Positions 61,051 to 64,000 of a DNA stretch of 64,000 nucleotides are shown piece after piece. The position numbers and the translations under genes are program-made. This DNA comes from Dromaius novaehollandiae (lineage: Eukaryota > Chordata > Aves > Casuariiformes > Dromaiidae). The notes under the pieces were generated by a model. That model was not told the DNA's origin and searched no databases. It worked only from the letters and a program-made list of their open reading frames with translations. Positions within the stretch are counted from its first letter, which is position 1. Each line of letters begins with the position of its first letter. Location: positions 13,508,469 to 13,572,468 of the forward strand of contig NC_088112.1 in assembly GCF_036370855.1 (NCBI RefSeq), written 5' to 3'.

Positions 61051-63509
61051 CTGTGCATGGCATATTAATTAGTCTTGAACTTGAGGTCCACCTTCAAGCC
61101 TGCACATAAGGAACCACCCCCTGCCCCCAAAGTAGGTCCTCTTCATCCTCTTTCCCTATAGCCTTACACAGAGATGCTTCTTTCTCCCCTTAATTTGTAA
61201 AGTCCCTTAAATAGTAACTTCTTTTGGCCAGCAGATTTACACTGGTCAAGATCATACCCCTGCATGTGTAAAATCAATTTCTCTTCATTTAAAGATCTGA
61301 AAATGAGTCTGGAAAATTTATTCGAAACAAACACATTAAGGGTAAACAAGGGGACAGATGACTCTGTACTAACTCTCTTCCTCATACCCTAGCCATAAAA
61401 CCTGCTACATGTTGGAGTCAGGATATGGCATTAGATGGAGCTTTGTTCTGCCTGTTTTTGTGTTCAGTGACACCGGATAGCAGGAGTATGTGGTTATCTG
61501 TGTGGGAGCAGTCTCAGTCTAAACGGGAAAAGGGCAGGGAGAAGCTGCTCAGCCACATAGCTACTACGTCCCCATACCAGCACAAATGACCATTGCTGGG
61601 GAGCCCCTCAGTGACACGGGTGTCAGAAAGGGAGCCAGATACTTACGGAAATCTGTGATGCGTTACATCCCCACTGCATAATCTGACCTGGAACTGCTCA
61701 GTGATATTTTACTTGCAGCCCCTCATTTAGCCCCTCGTCAGTTGGAGGGTCACATTTAGGGAAACCTTGCAGCTCTTCTTTTGGCCTTGCAAATGCCTGG
61801 TGCATAAAGAATGCGGCTGTATTATTCTCTAAGAAACAACTTCTGTGTACATCCTTGGCTGCAGTGGCACAATACAGATGAAAAAGCCCTTACAGAAGGA
61901 CACTTTCTTTCTTTGGAAAGGGTTGCACCTCTGGAGAGAAATTTGATAACCTATGAAAGCTGTGTTACAAACTCCTACTGCAAATCTGTCCAAAAGTCAG
62001 AGAAAGGGACAGCTTGTAGAGGATGAACAGAGCCAAAGTAAAATGTAACCCTCCAGGACAGCATGTTTCTCTGGAGGTAAGAGAGAAGGTCGACACATCA
62101 TCAACCCTGAAACCACAGCCTAACGCCGTCCTAAGCAAAGATAACTGATATAACAAGCCTGTTAAAAATCACGTACTGAACTTCATTTCTGTCAAGAAAT
62201 AATAAAAAAAAAAAGTTATGATGTTCATGAACTCCTTTGAAACATTTCACAAACGTTTACTAATCAATGTCCAAAACAATCCCCAGTGAATGCCCACTCA
62301 CAGCTCAGGAAACTATGGACGAAAGGTCATGAGATTTACCCCACTCATAAAGGCCATACTGGATGTGCACTGTTTTAGGGACCTGGCCTGATGTGTCTGC
62401 TAAAGCCCAATTTGCTTCATATGTCAGCTCTGCAAATTCACATGGCCCAGTGCTCAGGCTACTAATACTTGCACTAGATAAAAGCACCCTGTGCTCAGGA
62501 CCCTTGCAAATACCATGTACCTTTGCATAAGCCGATGATGGTGTTCTTCAGTTGTACCTGGCCCACTTGTTTGCCCAATTCAATCACTAACAGCCATGAT
62601 AATAAAGCACAAACAACACACAGTAGAAGCCGGCCATATACAGCGACTCCAGCCCATGCACGCTATTGCTCAGTGTTCCTGGATCTGCTGCAATGAGCAA
62701 CACTTTTTCAAATTCACCTCCCCTTTCTCCAGCATGTCTCAAAACTTCCTGCAAATTCTTGCCAGAACTAAAGCCTATGGAAGTACCATGTGGCAAAACA
62801 GCAAGAGCAGACGTGAGTGCAGACCCAAGTAGGGTGTTCACAATACCAGACAGAAGTACCCAGAAGCCACATGGACTACTCTGGTTCTTCCTAGCTTTTA
62901 CCTGACAGAAATCAACAAAAATTTTCCCGTTAATTTTGAGGGGAGTGAACATCAAATCACTTTATTATACATTGCTCTAATTATTTCAGAGATCCTGAAA
63001 TAAAGCAGTATATTATTACTATTTTAAACCAACGCATGGTGCAGCAATAGTAGACAGATATTCACCAAAGACCTGGACGACTTGCTTTTATCAATGGTGA
63101 AGTTCTCAAAATTATAAGGGCAAGTACTACTGTGATACCAAAACTGAGAAACATCACTCTTCTACAAATAAGCTACTTGGGTTCTAAAATGCTGGACAAA
63201 AATGTGTTCTTTGTGAAGTATTTCTGAATACTGCGAATGGTTTGCTTTTAAGAGAGGTAGGAGCAGTTGAGTCATCTGTGACTCAGGGAGTTACTGAAGT
63301 CTCACGAAGTATACAATGAAAGTTGCTCTGTTGGGCTTCCTTGGTCAATGCCTGGGTTTCAGCCGATCGGAGTTTGGTACCAAACCAGGACTGCTACATT
63401 CACAGAGACTCACATTGTCAGGTTAAAATTCAAAAGGATTTACTTTCAGACAAAAACATGCAGTAGCCAGCTTTGCCATATTTAATAAAACAATAAACTT
63501 TGTGCTGAC

Positions 63510-63598
63510 CTTTGGCAAGCGTTCGGGGTCACCAGGGTGCCGGGGGATAACCTTCTGTAACCTTTGGAAACCATAGTCAATGGTGGGTTCGTTCAGAG
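63510..63598 (-). CDS. EBF1: EBF1 exon: HLH helix 1 (89 nt)
   Basis: This exon encodes the start of the helix-loop-helix dimerisation domain. It begins with the last two bases of an Ala codon, then [14 protein letters not shown], then [15 protein letters not shown]: 29 whole codons plus 2 nt. The acceptor is TTTCAG at 63604-63599. The donor is GTCAGC, starting at 63509, with C at +3 instead of the usual A or G. In the EBF family this helix pairs with the helices encoded by the next two exons to make the dimer interface. It is the most upstream coding exon in the window. The intron beyond it runs off the right edge. If the donor were skipped, reading through would add about 20 codons before a stop. 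Confidence 0.96.
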
Positions 63599-64000
63599 CT
63601 GAAACAACAAACAACATCGTGATGTGACAAACACATAGCAAGCAGGCTCAGTTGCACTGTAACAATTGGCAATGCTTTGTGAGACCAGGGAAGGATCACA
63701 GCAAAATCTCCTTTAACTGAAGCTGACTGTGAAGCTGTGGTTCAAACACTGTTGGAGGTTAGTTCTGAGGCTTTGGTTCAAACAGCAACACAAACCTTCC
63801 CATTTGAGTGCCTATGACAGCGTTGCTGAAAAATTTGGTGACTTTGTATACATCTCCCAAATAGGAAGCAATTATTATCTCTGAGAGCCCTGATGAAATT
63901 CATTTGATAAATGCTTTGCGCCCTGTGTTTCATGTTGGGTTTTTTCCTGTTTTCATGTTACGAGGAAGGTCCTTTGTGACTGGAAGACAAAAGAACTAAC
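63599..64000 (-). other. EBF1: EBF1 intron, partial, running off the right edge
   Basis: This is the intron upstream of the helix-1 exon. It contains two close copies of the word GGTTCAAACA-C/G at about 63739 and 63776. No exon was seen before the window ends. Confidence 0.8.

Noticed and set aside
62587-62955. 122-codon minus-strand frame near the helix-1 exon
   Set aside because: It is in the EBF1 sense direction but lacks EBF similarity, and no EBF family member has such an exon between helix 1 and helix 2.

Overview
This is a window of vertebrate nuclear DNA. It has split exons with GT/AG junctions, long AT-rich introns and scattered retroposon debris, and no bacterial-style operons. The only gene I can support is the 3' part of EBF1 (early B-cell factor 1, COE family), on the minus strand. 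Six coding exons join in frame to give about 246 residues. They start inside the codon before helix 1 of the helix-loop-helix domain and run to the natural stop. Human EBF1 is about 591 residues, so roughly the N-terminal 60% (DNA-binding domain and most of the IPT/TIG domain) lies beyond position 64000.

Layout by increasing coordinate: 1 to about 29210 is intergenic DNA 3' of EBF1, with no credible gene. It holds CR1 LINE fragments (about 2727-2841 and 14770-16063), another non-LTR tail (about 26705-27130), MIR-like SINE pieces, palindromic MITE-like repeats and microsatellites. About 29210-32164 is the EBF1 3' UTR. The coding exons are 32165-32196 (stop), 37954-38148, 41796-41975, 43459-43636, 44237-44302 and 63510-63598. 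The introns are about 5.8, 3.6, 1.5, 0.6 and 19.2 kb, and a further intron runs off the right edge.

CR1 elements with the typical 3' end, MIR-like SINEs and repeated palindromic 'GCACATGCTT' elements, with no Alu, L1 or B1/B2-like sequence seen, suggest a sauropsid (turtle, crocodilian or bird). I lean to turtle or crocodilian because several old repeats resemble families I associate with those genomes, but this is weak. The EBF1 exons identify the gene, not the species.

The exons encode HLH helix 1, two tandem versions of helix 2 (the vertebrate exon duplication) and a Ser/Thr/Pro-rich transactivation tail. I found no unknown multi-gene system. The points most worth a second look are the duplicated helix-2 exons, a GC-rich and G-quadruplex-prone segment inside the 3' UTR, two off-consensus splice donors, the 19 kb intron that is almost free of recognisable transposons in its first 10 kb, and several palindromic repeat elements.
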